64,000 nucleotides of DNA, taken from positions 434,001-498,000 of the forward strand of contig CAVZZN010000003.1 in NCBI GenBank assembly GCA_963779805.1. The letters are read 5' to 3'. Source of the stretch: CAIWHR01 sp963779805. Its GTDB lineage: Bacteria > Pseudomonadota > Gammaproteobacteria > Burkholderiales > Casimicrobiaceae. Below, one piece after another: positions 18,064 through 27,322 of the stretch (position 1 is the first letter of the stretch; every line of letters begins with the position of its first letter). A program made the translations under genes and the position numbers. The notes beneath the pieces were generated by a model, which saw only the letters and a program-made list of their open reading frames with translations, was not told the origin of the DNA and made no database searches.

Positions 18064-18937
18064 ATGCAATCGCTCTGGATGCTCGTCGCGAGCCTCGGCT
18101 TCGCGGTCATGGGCGTATTCGTGAAGCTCGCCGCCGAGCAGTTCAGCATCGCCGAGCTCGTGTTCTATCGCTCGGCGCTGACGGCGCTCACGAGCTGGGT
18201 CGTCCTCGCGCAGATGGGAGTGTCGGTGCGGCCACGGCACTTCGGCTCGCACGTGCATCGCGGCGTGGCCGGCTTCGTCTCGCTGTTCATGTTCTTCTAC
18301 GCGCTCAAGGTGCTGCCGGTCGCGACCGCGATGACGCTCAACTACACCTCGCCGGTGTTCCTCGCGGCCCTGCTCACCATCCTCGCCCGCGAGCGACCGG
18401 GCCCGCGGCTGACCGCTACGGTCCTGCTCGGATTCACCGGCGTGATCCTGCTCCTGCAACCCACATTGCGCGCCGATCAGCTGTACGCGGGGCTCGTCGG
18501 CCTCGTGTCGGGCGCGATCTCCGCGATCGCGTACTGGAACGTGCGCACGCTGGTGCAGGCGGACGAGCCCGAGGCGCGGGTGGTGTTCTACTTCGGCTTC
18601 TTCTGCTGCCTCGGTGCGCTGGTCTGGATGGCGCCGCAGCCCTGGACGCGCGTGACGCTCGACAATGCATGGATGCTCGCGGGCGTGGGCTTCACGGGAG
18701 CGTTCGCGCAACTCGCGATGACGCGTGCCTACGGCAAGGGCAAGCCGCTCGTGTCCGCTGCGCTGTCGTACAGCAGCATCGTCATCTCGAGCCTGATCGG
18801 GATCGTGCTGTGGGACGACGTGCTGCCGTTCGTGTCGTGGCTCGGCATCGCGCTGATCGTCGCGCGCCGGTATCATTGCCGTGCAGCTCGCGCCCTCGAC
18901 GCGCCCCACCACGCCCCCGCAGATCACCAACGACTGA
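18064..18937 (+). CDS. EamA/DMT-family transporter (one frameshift)
   Basis: An inner-membrane carrier of the drug/metabolite family with about ten hydrophobic segments in two EamA repeats. It begins MQSLWMLVASLGFAVMGVFVK. The C-terminal tail switches frame: one extra base near 18861-18868 puts AGIIAVQLAPSTRP and the stop at 18937 back in phase, giving 290 aa. Without the correction the frame would fuse with sseA. The start lies about 25 bp after the upstream terminator, so it probably has its own promoter. The substrate is unknown. Confidence 0.85.
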
Positions 18938-18942
18938 ACGCC

Positions 18943-19788
18943 ATGACCTCCACCCCTCTCGTGAGCGTCGCCGATCTCGCCGCTGCACTCGGCAGGCCGT
19001 CGCTCGTCGTCGTCGACACCCGACACGACCTCGCGTCGCCGGAGCGCTGGGGCGAAGAGGCGTATCGCGAGGCGCACATTCCCGGCGCCGTGTTCGCGCA
19101 CCTCGATCGCGACCTGTCGGCACCCAAGACCGGACGCAATGGCCGGCATCCCCTGCCTGATGCGACCACGGCAGCGGCGACATTCGGACGGCTCGGGATC
19201 GACGGCAGCAAGGAGGTCGTCGCCTACGATCAGGGCAGCGGGATGTATGCGTCGCGCCTGTGGTGGATGCTGCGCTGGCTGGGTCACGATGCGGTGGCCG
19301 TGCTCGACGGCGGCTTCGCGGAATGGCAGCGTGCCGGGCTCGCGACGCAAACCGGCATGCGCGCGCCGCAACCCGCGTCGTTCGTTGCGCACCCCCGCGA
19401 CGCGCACGTCGACGCCCGGCGCGTCGAAGAGAACCTGCGCACCCGAGAGCTGCTCCTGCTCGACGCGCGCGCGCCGGAGCGCTATCGCGGCGAGGTCGAG
19501 CCGCTCGACAAGGCCGCCGGGCACATCCCGGGCGCCGTGAACCGGCCGTTCGCTGCCAACCTCGACGCGACAGGCCGCTTCAAGAGTTCCGCTGCCCTGC
19601 GCGCGGAGCTCACCGCGCTGCTCGGCGCACACGCGGCGGAACAGGTGGTGCACCAGTGCGGCTCCGGGGTGTCCGCGTGCCACAACATGCTCGCCTTCGC
19701 GCACGCCGGGCTCGCGCAGGGCCTGCTGTATCCGGGATCGTGGAGCGAGTGGAGCGCCGATCCGGCGCGGCCGGTCGAGCGCGGCTGA
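18943..19788 (+). CDS. sseA: 3-mercaptopyruvate sulfurtransferase (tandem rhodanese)
   Basis: A two-domain rhodanese of 281 aa that moves sulfane sulfur from 3-mercaptopyruvate or thiosulfate to acceptors. The C-terminal domain has the active loop CGSGVSA with Cys239, close to the CGSGVTA of mercaptopyruvate sulfurtransferases. The N-terminal domain is inactive-like, with YDQGSGMYASRLWWML. It starts 5 bp after the corrected EamA stop, so the two may be cotranscribed. Confidence 0.9.
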   Translation: MTSTPLVSVADLAAALGRPSLVVVDTRHDLASPERWGEEAYREAHIPGAVFAHLDRDLSAPKTGRNGRHPLPDATTAAATFGRLGIDGSKEVVAYDQGSGMYASRLWWMLRWLGHDAVAVLDGGFAEWQRAGLATQTGMRAPQPASFVAHPRDAHVDARRVEENLRTRELLLLDARAPERYRGEVEPLDKAAGHIPGAVNRPFAANLDATGRFKSSAALRAELTALLGAHAAEQVVHQCGSGVSACHNMLAFAHAGLAQGLLYPGSWSEWSADPARPVERG

Positions 19789-19803
19789 CGCTTCGGCGCT
19801 CGC

Positions 19804-20373
19804 CTACGCCGGCGCCGGGTCGGGGCCAAAGGCCCAGCGGCCGAGCTCCTTATAGGCCGGCCCTTCGCGCGAGAGCCTCGACGCGTGCAAGGTCATCGCG
19901 TGCGCGTGCCACGCGAGCGCGGGCACGGCGATGCCCGCCGGGCGGCGGCGGCAGCGTCGTGCCAGCGTGAGATGCGGCTGGTATGGCCGCGCATCGACCG
20001 GAAAGGCGGCGCTCGCAAGACTCGTCTGCAAGTCGCGCACGAGCGAGAGAAGCGGTTCAGGGGTGGCGCGGGTCCCGATCCACGCCACGCCCGCGTCGCG
20101 GAAGTAGCCGAGATGGTCGAGCGCGAAGATGAACGGCGCCGCACGCGCCGCGGTATCGGCGCCCATCGCCGCGAGCTGCGTGATCCGCGCGGCGTCGACC
20201 TCGCCGATGAAAGCGACGGTGAGGTGCAATCGCTCGCGCGTCGCCGCGCGACCCTGGGCGGCGGCCGCCACGTCGACGGCAAGCCGGTCCAGCGCGGCCG
20301 CCGTGGGCGCGTCGGGCCAGAGGGCGAAGAACACGCGCTGCGCGCCGCTGCGCGGGACGGGATCGGCCACCAT
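19804..20373 (-). CDS. thpR: RNA 2',3'-cyclic phosphodiesterase (2H family)
   Basis: A LigT/ThpR-type enzyme that opens 2',3'-cyclic phosphates. The 189-aa protein has both 2H signatures, HLTVAF near residue 50 and HLTLAR near residue 134, plus RVFFALWPD at the start. It converges on sseA with a 15-bp gap and no terminator. Confidence 0.92.
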   Translation of the reverse strand: MVADPVPRSGAQRVFFALWPDAPTAAALDRLAVDVAAAAQGRAATRERLHLTVAFIGEVDAARITQLAAMGADTAARAAPFIFALDHLGYFRDAGVAWIGTRATPEPLLSLVRDLQTSLASAAFPVDARPYQPHLTLARRCRRRPAGIAVPALAWHAHAMTLHASRLSREGPAYKELGRWAFGPDPAPA

Positions 20374-20588
20374 GACGTCGCGCTCCTGAACGGGACGTGA
20401 AGGCCGTCATTGTCGCCTCGGCGCGAACGCCATGCACCACCCGCTGCTGCGTACGGCACCTTCGCGCTGACGCGTCCGCGAAGCCCGATCCAGGGAAGCC
20501 GAACACCGGTCCTCGACGTGCGCCCGAGCGTCGACAAGGCGATCGGCAGCATGGGCCGATCACCTGCTCGTCGCTGCTGCCGCCGCGC

Positions 20589-20625
20589 AAAAAAAATCGC
20601 GCCCCTCCGCGTGGAAGGGCGCGAT
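20589..20625 (-). terminator. Rho-independent terminator of aceA
   Basis: A perfect 9-bp stem (ATCGCGCCC/GGGCGCGAT, 20596-20604 with 20617-20625) is followed on the minus strand by eight T residues. It lies 20 bases past the aceA stop. The remaining space to thpR (20374-20588) shows no gene. Confidence 0.92.
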
Positions 20626-20644
20626 GCCGGGAGTGAAACGCCGA

Positions 20645-21958
20645 TCAGCCGTTGGCGACGGCGAGACCCTTCTTCTTGCTGTCGAAGAACTGCTCGTCCT
20701 CGGTCGAGTGGCTGAGCGCGGTGGTCGAGGCCTGGCTGCCCTGCACCGTCGTCGTGACGGCGTCGAAGTAGCCGGTGCCGACCTCGCGCTGATGCCGCAC
20801 GGCCGTAAAGCCCTTCTCGGCAGCCGCGAACTCGGCTTCCTGCAGCTCGACGAACGCCGTCATGTTGCCGCGCGCGTAGCCGTGCGCGAGGTTGAACATC
20901 GAGTAGTTGAGGCTGTGGAACCCGGCGAGCGTGATGAACTGGAATTTGTAGCCCATCGCGCCGAGCTCGCGCTGGAACCTGGCGATCGTCGCGTCGTCGA
21001 GGTTCTTCTTCCAGTTGAACGAGGGCGAGCAGTTGTACGCGAGCATCTTGCCCGGGAACTTCGCCTGGATCGCCTCCGCGAACGCCTTCGCGAATGCGAG
21101 GTCGGGCTTGCCGGTCTCGCACCAGATGAGATCGGCGTAAGGGGAGTACGCGAGTCCGCGCGCCACCGCCTGATCCAGGCCGTTCCTGGTCTTGTAGAAG
21201 CCCTCGACCGTGCGCTCGCCGGTGCAGAACGCGCGATCGATCGGATCGACGTCGGACGTCAGCAGGTCGGCCGCCTCGGCATCGGTGCGTGCGAGGAGGA
21301 TCGTCGGCACGCCCATGCAATCCGCCGCCAGACGCGCAGCGATCAGCTTCTCGACGGCCTCGCGGGTCGGCACGAGAACCTTGCCGCCCATGTGTCCGCA
21401 CTTCTTGACCGACGCGAGCTGATCCTCGAAGTGCACGCCCGCGGCGCCCGCCTCGATCATCGCCTTCATGAGCTCGAACGCGTTCAGCACGCCACCGAAG
21501 CCGGCTTCCGCGTCGGCGACGATCGGCGCGAAGAAGTCGATGTCGCCCTTGCCTTCCATGTGCTGGATCTGGTCGGCGCGGACGAACGTGTTGTTGATGC
21601 GCCGAACGACCTGCGGTACGGAGTTCACCGGATACAGCGACTGGTCCGGATACATCTCGCCGGCGATGTTGGCGTCGGCAGCGACCTGCCACCCGGAGAG
21701 GTAGATCGCCTTGAGACCGGCTTTCACCTGCTGCAACGCCTGGTTGCCCGTGAGCGCGCCGAGCGTGTTCACGAACGGTTCCTCGTTGATCATCCGCCAC
21801 AGCTTGTCGGCTCCGCGCCGCGCGAGCGTGTGCTCGATATGCAGCGAGCCGCGCAGGCGCACCACCTCTTCCGCCGTGTAGCCGCGCTGGATGCCCTTCC
21901 AGCGCGGATTTTCCGCCCAGTCCTTCTTGAGTCTCGCCGCTTCCAGGTCGTAGTTCAT
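20645..21958 (-). CDS. aceA: Isocitrate lyase
   Basis: AceA splits isocitrate to glyoxylate and succinate, the entry to the glyoxylate shunt for growth on acetate or fatty acids. The 437-aa protein is intact. It has the catalytic KKCGH motif (Cys187), the YLSGWQVAAD start region and NCSPSFNWKKNL. A GGGAGCG ribosome site precedes the ATG. Malate synthase is not in the window. The long upstream region carries a candidate promoter and a palindromic operator. Confidence 0.97.
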   Translation of the reverse strand: MNYDLEAARLKKDWAENPRWKGIQRGYTAEEVVRLRGSLHIEHTLARRGADKLWRMINEEPFVNTLGALTGNQALQQVKAGLKAIYLSGWQVAADANIAGEMYPDQSLYPVNSVPQVVRRINNTFVRADQIQHMEGKGDIDFFAPIVADAEAGFGGVLNAFELMKAMIEAGAAGVHFEDQLASVKKCGHMGGKVLVPTREAVEKLIAARLAADCMGVPTILLARTDAEAADLLTSDVDPIDRAFCTGERTVEGFYKTRNGLDQAVARGLAYSPYADLIWCETGKPDLAFAKAFAEAIQAKFPGKMLAYNCSPSFNWKKNLDDATIARFQRELGAMGYKFQFITLAGFHSLNYSMFNLAHGYARGNMTAFVELQEAEFAAAEKGFTAVRHQREVGTGYFDAVTTTVQGSQASTTALSHSTEDEQFFDSKKKGLAVANG

Positions 21959-22213
21959 GCTTCGCTCCCATCATTGGTCATGGCCAAGCCGGACGCGCAC
22001 GATGCGCGAGCCGGCACCTTGGTCGGCGATGCGCGCAGACGTCGCTGCGCCGCCATCGCGGTGTGGGACGCCGCCAGCCCAGCTGCGCGGCGCCCACTGC
22101 ACGGACTCGCGAGGATCGCTCGGCGGGTCTGGCGGGCATGGATGGGGTCGAAGTACCCAGGCCCTGCTCACGGCTGCCATCGATTGCGACTGCAGCCGCT
22201 CGTGACAGCAAGG

Positions 22214-22242
22214 AAAGTAGCAAAAGGCGGGCCGTCCAACAA
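22214..22242 (-). promoter_or_regulatory. Candidate aceA promoter
   Basis: On the minus strand TTGTTG (22242-22237) and TACTTT (22219-22214) are 17 bp apart. A start near 22207 would give a leader of about 250 bases. The match is moderate. Confidence 0.35.
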
Positions 22243-22271
22243 TAGTCTTTAGTGCGACGCAGCGAGAAAAA

Positions 22272-22282
22272 TTTGCAGCAAA
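22272..22282. promoter_or_regulatory. Palindrome TTTGCAGCAAA upstream of the aceA promoter
   Basis: A perfect odd palindrome (TTTGC, A, GCAAA) in AT-rich DNA lies about 65-75 bases before the proposed aceA start site. TTTGC/GCAAA half-sites are used by RamB/ScfR/PccR-type regulators of short-chain-fatty-acid and glyoxylate genes. The link to such a regulator is inference, and none is encoded in the window. Confidence 0.35.
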
Positions 22283-22708
22283 ATCAGATATTTTGAAACG
22301 ACTTCCACGATGCGGAAAAGCTCCCGCGGAGGATTCGCCCATGTTGTGCTGCACTGCATGGCGAAATGCGCCGGCGGGACGGATGGGTCGCGCGCAAGTA
22401 GTTGACGCAGAAGGTCGACCATACCCGCGACGACAAGGAAGTCGCCGATGCGGCCATTCGGAGCAAATGGAAACGCATTCCGGGCGAACGGGACGCGATT
22501 CGTCACCCGTCGACCGCCGCCCGCGCCTCCGGCCGCGGCGCCCTCGCGTCACTGCGTTCGCGCGTACCGCGAATGAGCGCCGACAGACGGCCGCCTCTCG
22601 AGGCGATTCCTGACGACGCCGTACATTGTCGGTCTTGCCGACGCATTGCCGCGTGCATCGTCGCCATCTACACTGCGAGCCGCTCTTCGCCCACCGGAGA
22701 CTTGCACG

Positions 22709-23027
22709 ATGTCATGTCCGGCGCTTTGCCGTTTCGTTCCCGCCGCGCTGCTGCTTGCGGGCAGGTGCCGCATTCGCCCAAGCCCCGGTCGATTCGCATG
22801 CACGCAGCCTCGCCGCGACGTGCGCGACATGTCACGGCACCGGGGGCGAGAGCTCGGCAGGGATGCCGCGTCTCGCCGGCATGCCGCGCGAGCAATTGAG
22901 GCGCGCGATGCAGGACTTCAGGAGCGGCGCGCGCAACGGCACGGTGATGCCGCAACTCGCGAAGGGCTACACCGACGCGCAGATCGACGCGATGGCCGCA
23001 TGGTTCGCGGCACAGCCCGCCCGCTGA
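22709..23027 (+). CDS. fccA: Flavocytochrome c cytochrome subunit (one frameshift)
   Basis: A small periplasmic c-type cytochrome placed before the sulfide dehydrogenase flavoprotein. A signal peptide starting MSCPALCRFVPAALLLA is separated from the rest by one extra G in the run at 22759-22761. Corrected, it reads on to AFAQAPVDSHARS and one heme site CATCH (Cys38, Cys41, His42), with a likely Met ligand in TVMPQLAKGYTD. The corrected length is about 105 aa. It lies 12 bp ahead of fccB. It could instead be the partner of another FAD enzyme of this family. Confidence 0.8.
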
Positions 23028-23039
23028 CGGATTCGACCC

Positions 23040-24311
23040 ATGAACAGACGGGAATTCGTGCGTGCGGCCGCCATCGGCGCGTGCGTGTCCGCACTACCGC
23101 GCGCGGCAGCAGGTGCGGCGCCGAGCGGGCGCATCGTGGTCGTCGGCGGCGGCTATGGCGGGGCCACCGCCGCGAAGTACCTTCGACTGTGGAGCGAGGG
23201 CAAGCTCGAGGTCGCGCTCGTCGAGAGCAACCCGGCGTTCGTGTCGTGTCCGCTTTCGAACCTCGTCCTCGGAGGATCCAAGCGCATCGAGGACGTCACC
23301 GTCGGCTACGACAATCTCGTTCGCCGCCACGGCGTGAAGGTCGTGCGCGACACCGCTGTCGGCGTGGATGTCGAAGCGAGGAGCGTGAAGCTCGCTTCGG
23401 GCGCGAGCCTTCCGTACGACCGTGTCGTGCTCTCGCCCGGCATCGACTTCTTCTGGAAGCAGTTGCCCGGGATGGACAACCCCGAAGCGCAGGCGCGTGT
23501 GCTGCACGCGTGGAAAGCGGGGCCGCAGACGGTTGCGCTGCGCCGCCAGCTCGAAGCCATGCGCGACGGCGGCGTGTTCGCGATCTCGATTCCGGTCGCG
23601 CCGTACCGCTGTCCGCCGGGGCCGTACGAGCGCGCATGCCAGGTGGCGTGGTACTTCAAGCGGGAAAAGCCGAAGTCGAAAGTGCTGGTGCTCGACGGCA
23701 ACGCGGACATCACGTCCAAGCCGGAGCTCTTCAAGCGCGCGTTCGCGCAGGAGTACAAGGGGATCGTCGAATACCGGCCGAATCTCGTCCTCACCGACGT
23801 CGACGCGGCGACGCTCACGGCGAAGTTCGAGGTGGACGAGCCGCTCAAGGTCGACGTGCTCAACGTGTTGCCACCGCAAGGCGCCGGGGCGATCGCGCGC
23901 GCGGCCGGGGTGATCACGGCGAACGATCGGTGGTGCGAGGTCGACTTCCGCACCATGGAGTCGATCAAAGTGCCCAATGTGCACGTGCTGGGCGACGCGA
24001 TCCAGATCGCTCCCAACATGCCGAAATCGGGGCACATGGCGAACCAGCACGCGAAGGTCTGCGCTGCGGCCATCGTCGCGCTGCAGTCGGGGCAGGCGCC
24101 CGATCCCGAGCCGGTCATGAGCAACACGTGCTACAGCTTCCTCACCGACAGGGACGCCGTGCACGTCGCCTCGGTCCACCGGTACGACGCGCAGCAGAAG
24201 ACGATGCTGCCGGTGCCGGGCGCAGGCGGTCTTTCTCCCGCGATGAATCCGCAGGAAGGCGCGTTCGGGCTCATGTGGGCCGCGAACATCTGGGCCGACA
24301 CGCTGGGCTGA
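23040..24311 (+). CDS. fccB: Sulfide dehydrogenase flavoprotein subunit
   Basis: The FAD subunit of flavocytochrome c, which oxidises sulfide in the periplasm and passes electrons to the cytochrome subunit. The 423-aa precursor starts MNRREFVRAA, a twin-arginine leader, so it is probably exported folded by Tat. It has a VVVGGGYGGATAA dinucleotide fold. Cys70 in VSCPLSNLV falls near mature position 42, which in characterised flavocytochrome c binds FAD covalently. Later cysteines in RCPPGPYERAC and SNTCYSF could form the redox disulfide. Confidence 0.88.
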   Translation: MNRREFVRAAAIGACVSALPRAAAGAAPSGRIVVVGGGYGGATAAKYLRLWSEGKLEVALVESNPAFVSCPLSNLVLGGSKRIEDVTVGYDNLVRRHGVKVVRDTAVGVDVEARSVKLASGASLPYDRVVLSPGIDFFWKQLPGMDNPEAQARVLHAWKAGPQTVALRRQLEAMRDGGVFAISIPVAPYRCPPGPYERACQVAWYFKREKPKSKVLVLDGNADITSKPELFKRAFAQEYKGIVEYRPNLVLTDVDAATLTAKFEVDEPLKVDVLNVLPPQGAGAIARAAGVITANDRWCEVDFRTMESIKVPNVHVLGDAIQIAPNMPKSGHMANQHAKVCAAAIVALQSGQAPDPEPVMSNTCYSFLTDRDAVHVASVHRYDAQQKTMLPVPGAGGLSPAMNPQEGAFGLMWAANIWADTLG

Positions 24312-24378
24312 ATCCGCGCTGCCCTTGCCGGCCGGCGGTTCGGCAGAGGAACGCCCGGCCGCTTCGCGACCGGGCAAA

Positions 24379-24406
24379 GAAAACGGCGCATCGCTGCGCC
24401 GTTTTC
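24379..24406. terminator. Bidirectional terminator between fccB and clpA
   Basis: A perfect 12-bp stem (GAAAACGGCGCA/TGCGCCGTTTTC) with a TCGC loop. U-rich tails follow on both strands (TTTTCTTGTT on plus, TTTTCTTTGCC on minus), which serves the convergent fccB and clpA. Confidence 0.92.
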
Positions 24407-24425
24407 TTGTTGCCGGGGCCGGTGC

Positions 24426-26690
24426 TTACGCGACCGGCTCGGGTTCCGTCGTCTCGTCGAAATCGAGCTTGATCTTGTCGTCCGCGTCGATGTCGATCTT
24501 GACGTGCCCGCCATTGACCAGGCGCCCGAACAGCAACTCGTCCGCGAGGCCCTTGCGGATCAGGTCCTGGATGAGTCGCGCCATCGGGCGTGCACCCATC
24601 TGCGGATCGAAGCCCTTCTTCGCGAGGAACTCCTTCAGCGCCGGCGTGAAGGACGCGTCGACCTTGCGCTCGTGGAGCTGGGCCTCGAGCTCGAGCAGGA
24701 ACTTGTCGACGACCTTGAGGATGACATCGTGGTTGAGCTGCGCGAACGAGATCGTCGCATCCAGCCGGTTGCGGAATTCCGGCGTGAACAGGCGCTTGAT
24801 CTCCGCCATCTCGTCGCCGACCTGCTTCTCGGACGTGAAGCCGATGAGCCCCCTCGCGAGCGTCTCCGCACCGGCGTTGGTGGTCATGATGATGGTCACG
24901 TTGCGGAAGTCCGCCTTGCGCCCGTTGTTGTCGGTGAGCGTGCCGTGGTCCATCACCTGGAGCAGGATGTTGAAGATGTCCGGGTGCGCCTTCTCGATCT
25001 CGTCCATCAGCAGGACGCTGTACGGGTGCTTGGTGACGGCTTCCGTCAGCTGACCGCCCTGGTCGAAGCCGATGTATCCGGGTGGTGCGCCGATCAGGCG
25101 CGACACCGCGTGCCGCTCCATGTATTCGGACATGTCGAAGCGGATGAGCTCGACCCCGAGGCAGTACGCCAGCTGGCGCGCGACCTCGGTCTTGCCCACG
25201 CCGGTGGGACCCGAGAACAGGAAGTTGCCGATCGGCTTGGCCGGATTGCCGAGGCCGGAGCGCGCCATGCGAATCGCCGCCACGAGCGCCTCGATGGCCT
25301 TGTCCTGGCCGAACACGACGTTCTTCAGGTCGCGGTCGAGCGTCTTGAGCGCGTTGCGATCGTCGGACGACACGTTCTTCGCCGGGATGCGCGCGATCTT
25401 GGCGACGATCTCCTCGATCTCCGTCTTGCTGATGATCTTCTTCTGCTTCGACTTCGGCAGGATCTTCTGCGCCGCACCGGCCTCGTCGATCACGTCGATG
25501 GCCTTGTCGGGCAGGTGACGATCGTTGATGAAGCGCGCGGAGAGCTCGGCCGCGGTCGCGAGCGCCGCCGGCGCGTACTTCACGCCGTGGTGCTCCTCGA
25601 AGCGCGACTTCAGGCCCTTGAGGATCTCGACCGTCTCGGCCACCGAGGGCTCCGGCACGTCGATCTTCTGGAAGCGACGCGACAGCGCGTGATCCTTCTC
25701 GAAGATCTGGCGATACTCGGTGTAGGTCGTCGCGCCGATGCACTTCATCGCACCGGTCGACAGCGCCGGCTTCAGCAGGTTGGACGCGTCGAGCGTGCCG
25801 CCCGAGGCCGCACCCGCACCGATGATGGTGTGGATCTCGTCGATGAACAGGATCGACTTCGGATTTTCCGCGAGCTGCTTCAGCACGGCCTTGAGGCGCT
25901 GCTCGAAATCGCCGCGGTACTTCGTGCCCGCCAGCAGCGCACCCATGTCGAGCGAGTAGACCTGGTAGTCCTTGAGCAGGTCGGGCACCTCGCCGTCGTT
26001 GATGCGGCGCGCGAGGCCCTCCGCGATCGCGGTCTTGCCCACGCCGGCCTCGCCCACGAGCAGCGGGTTGTTCTTGCGCCGGCGGCAGAGCACCTGGATG
26101 ACGCGCTCCAGCTCGAGCGCGCGGCCGATGAGCGGGTCGGTCTTGCCGGCCTTCGCCATCTGGTTGAGGTTGATGGTGTACGCCTCGAGCGCGCCCTGCC
26201 CCTGCTCGCCGCCTTCCGTCTCGTCCTTGGACTCGGCCTTTTCCTGCTTCTGCTGCGGGTTCTTGGTGATCCCGTGCGCGATGTAGTTGACCACGTCGAG
26301 CCGCGTCACGCCGCGCTGGTTCAGGAAGTACACCGCGTGCGATTCCTTCTCGCCGAAGATCGCGACGAGGACGTTGGCGCCGGTGACCTCCTTCTTGCCC
26401 GACGACTGCACGTGCAGGATCGCGCGCTGGATGACGCGCTGGAAGCCCTGCGTCGGCTGGGTGTCGGCGTCCGCGTGCGCGGACAGCCGCGGCGTGTGCT
26501 CGTTGATGAAGTCGGTGAGCACGCCGCGCAGCTCCTCGAGGTCGACGCCGCAAGCCTTCAGGACCTCGGCGGCCGAAGGATTGTCCAGCATCGCGAGCAG
26601 GAGGTGCTCGACGGTGATGAATTCGTGCTGCTTCTGCCGGGCTTCGACAAAAGCCATGTGAAGGGAGACTTCCAGTTCCTGCGCAATCAT
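24426..26690 (-). CDS. clpA: ATP-dependent Clp protease ATP-binding subunit ClpA
   Basis: ClpA is the AAA+ unfoldase that feeds substrates, including N-degron proteins brought by ClpS, into ClpP. The 754-aa protein has the Clp N-domain (about 1-140), a first ATPase with GEAGVGKT (213-220) and a second with GPTGVGKT (494-501). It also has the pore motif KYRGDFEQR and DEIEKAH in the second ATPase. It is intact and follows clpS by 76 bp. Confidence 0.98.
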   Translation of the reverse strand: MIAQELEVSLHMAFVEARQKQHEFITVEHLLLAMLDNPSAAEVLKACGVDLEELRGVLTDFINEHTPRLSAHADADTQPTQGFQRVIQRAILHVQSSGKKEVTGANVLVAIFGEKESHAVYFLNQRGVTRLDVVNYIAHGITKNPQQKQEKAESKDETEGGEQGQGALEAYTINLNQMAKAGKTDPLIGRALELERVIQVLCRRRKNNPLLVGEAGVGKTAIAEGLARRINDGEVPDLLKDYQVYSLDMGALLAGTKYRGDFEQRLKAVLKQLAENPKSILFIDEIHTIIGAGAASGGTLDASNLLKPALSTGAMKCIGATTYTEYRQIFEKDHALSRRFQKIDVPEPSVAETVEILKGLKSRFEEHHGVKYAPAALATAAELSARFINDRHLPDKAIDVIDEAGAAQKILPKSKQKKIISKTEIEEIVAKIARIPAKNVSSDDRNALKTLDRDLKNVVFGQDKAIEALVAAIRMARSGLGNPAKPIGNFLFSGPTGVGKTEVARQLAYCLGVELIRFDMSEYMERHAVSRLIGAPPGYIGFDQGGQLTEAVTKHPYSVLLMDEIEKAHPDIFNILLQVMDHGTLTDNNGRKADFRNVTIIMTTNAGAETLARGLIGFTSEKQVGDEMAEIKRLFTPEFRNRLDATISFAQLNHDVILKVVDKFLLELEAQLHERKVDASFTPALKEFLAKKGFDPQMGARPMARLIQDLIRKGLADELLFGRLVNGGHVKIDIDADDKIKLDFDETTEPEPVA

Positions 26691-26766
26691 ATGACCTGCC
26701 TCTCACGCCTTCCGCATTGCCCGCCCGCTCCGGTCCGGCCGCCGCGGGCAACTGCGGCCTGACGCC

Positions 26767-27084
26767 TCAAGTCTCCTCCATCGTGCACTGCAACGGGTGC
26801 TGGTGCCTCCGGGCAATGTCGATGACCTGATCCACCTTCGCTGCGGCAACCTCGCGCGTGTACGTGCCGCACACGCCCATGCCCTCGCGATGGACCTGCA
26901 GCATGACCTGTGTAGCCTTTTCCCGGCTCATTGCAAAAACAGTCTGCAGCACGACGACCACAAAGTCCATCGGCGTGTAGTCGTCGTTCAGGAGCATGAC
27001 CTTGTACAGGGGCGGCGGTTTGAGCCGGGTTTTTTCCGCCTCGAGGAGGCCGCCGTCCTGCTGCTGATTCGCCATCTTCCGCAA
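26767..27084 (-). CDS. clpS: Clp protease adaptor ClpS
   Basis: ClpS binds N-degron substrates and delivers them to ClpA. The 105-aa protein shows PPLYKVMLLNDDYTPMDFVV, with the hydrophobic pocket region, and VHREGMGVCGTYTREVAAAKV. It is the first gene of clpS-clpA. The leader contains a GGGTC/GACCC hairpin close to the start. Confidence 0.97.
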   Translation of the reverse strand: MRKMANQQQDGGLLEAEKTRLKPPPLYKVMLLNDDYTPMDFVVVVLQTVFAMSREKATQVMLQVHREGMGVCGTYTREVAAAKVDQVIDIARRHQHPLQCTMEET

Positions 27085-27166
27085 ACGAAAAACAAGGGTC
27101 GGGAGACCCTATGTTTGATGATTGCAACACATTTTTCAAGTCGCAGGGGAATCCCCGCCCCCCGCC

Positions 27167-27196
27167 TTGACGCCGCGGGGACGGAACGCGTAAAAA
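27167..27196 (+). promoter_or_regulatory. Candidate promoter of the cold-shock gene
   Basis: TTGACG (27167-27172) and TAAAAA (27191-27196) are 18 bp apart in the clpS/csp divergent gap. Transcription from about 27203 would give a 120-base leader, the length expected for cold-shock mRNAs whose structured leaders regulate translation. Confidence 0.4.
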
Positions 27197-27322
27197 AAGC
27201 GCTGTTTGGCTCCGAGGAGTCTGCTGTGCCGGTTCGCCCGCGGTTTGCCGCCTATGCCTGCCGTCGGTAGCCTTGCTGGCCAAACGCCGACATTCCCATT
27301 CATTTTCCAAGGATGTAGCACT

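Larger units (their letters stand above)
21959..22708. other. Divergent intergenic region aceA / fccA
   Basis: These 750 bases hold no convincing gene; the short frames here lack good codon use or homology. The stretch 22240-22320 is unusually AT-rich for this genome and probably holds control elements for aceA. The right half should contain the fccA promoter, but I see no clear one. Confidence 0.5.

Noticed and set aside
17731..19788. A fused EamA-rhodanese protein
   Set aside because: The single long frame results from one extra base near 18865; correction gives an EamA stop at 18937 and a separate rhodanese start at 18943.
22249..22506. An 85-codon minus-strand frame upstream of aceA
   Set aside because: It spans the AT-rich control region, has no convincing ribosome site, and its sequence resembles no protein domain.
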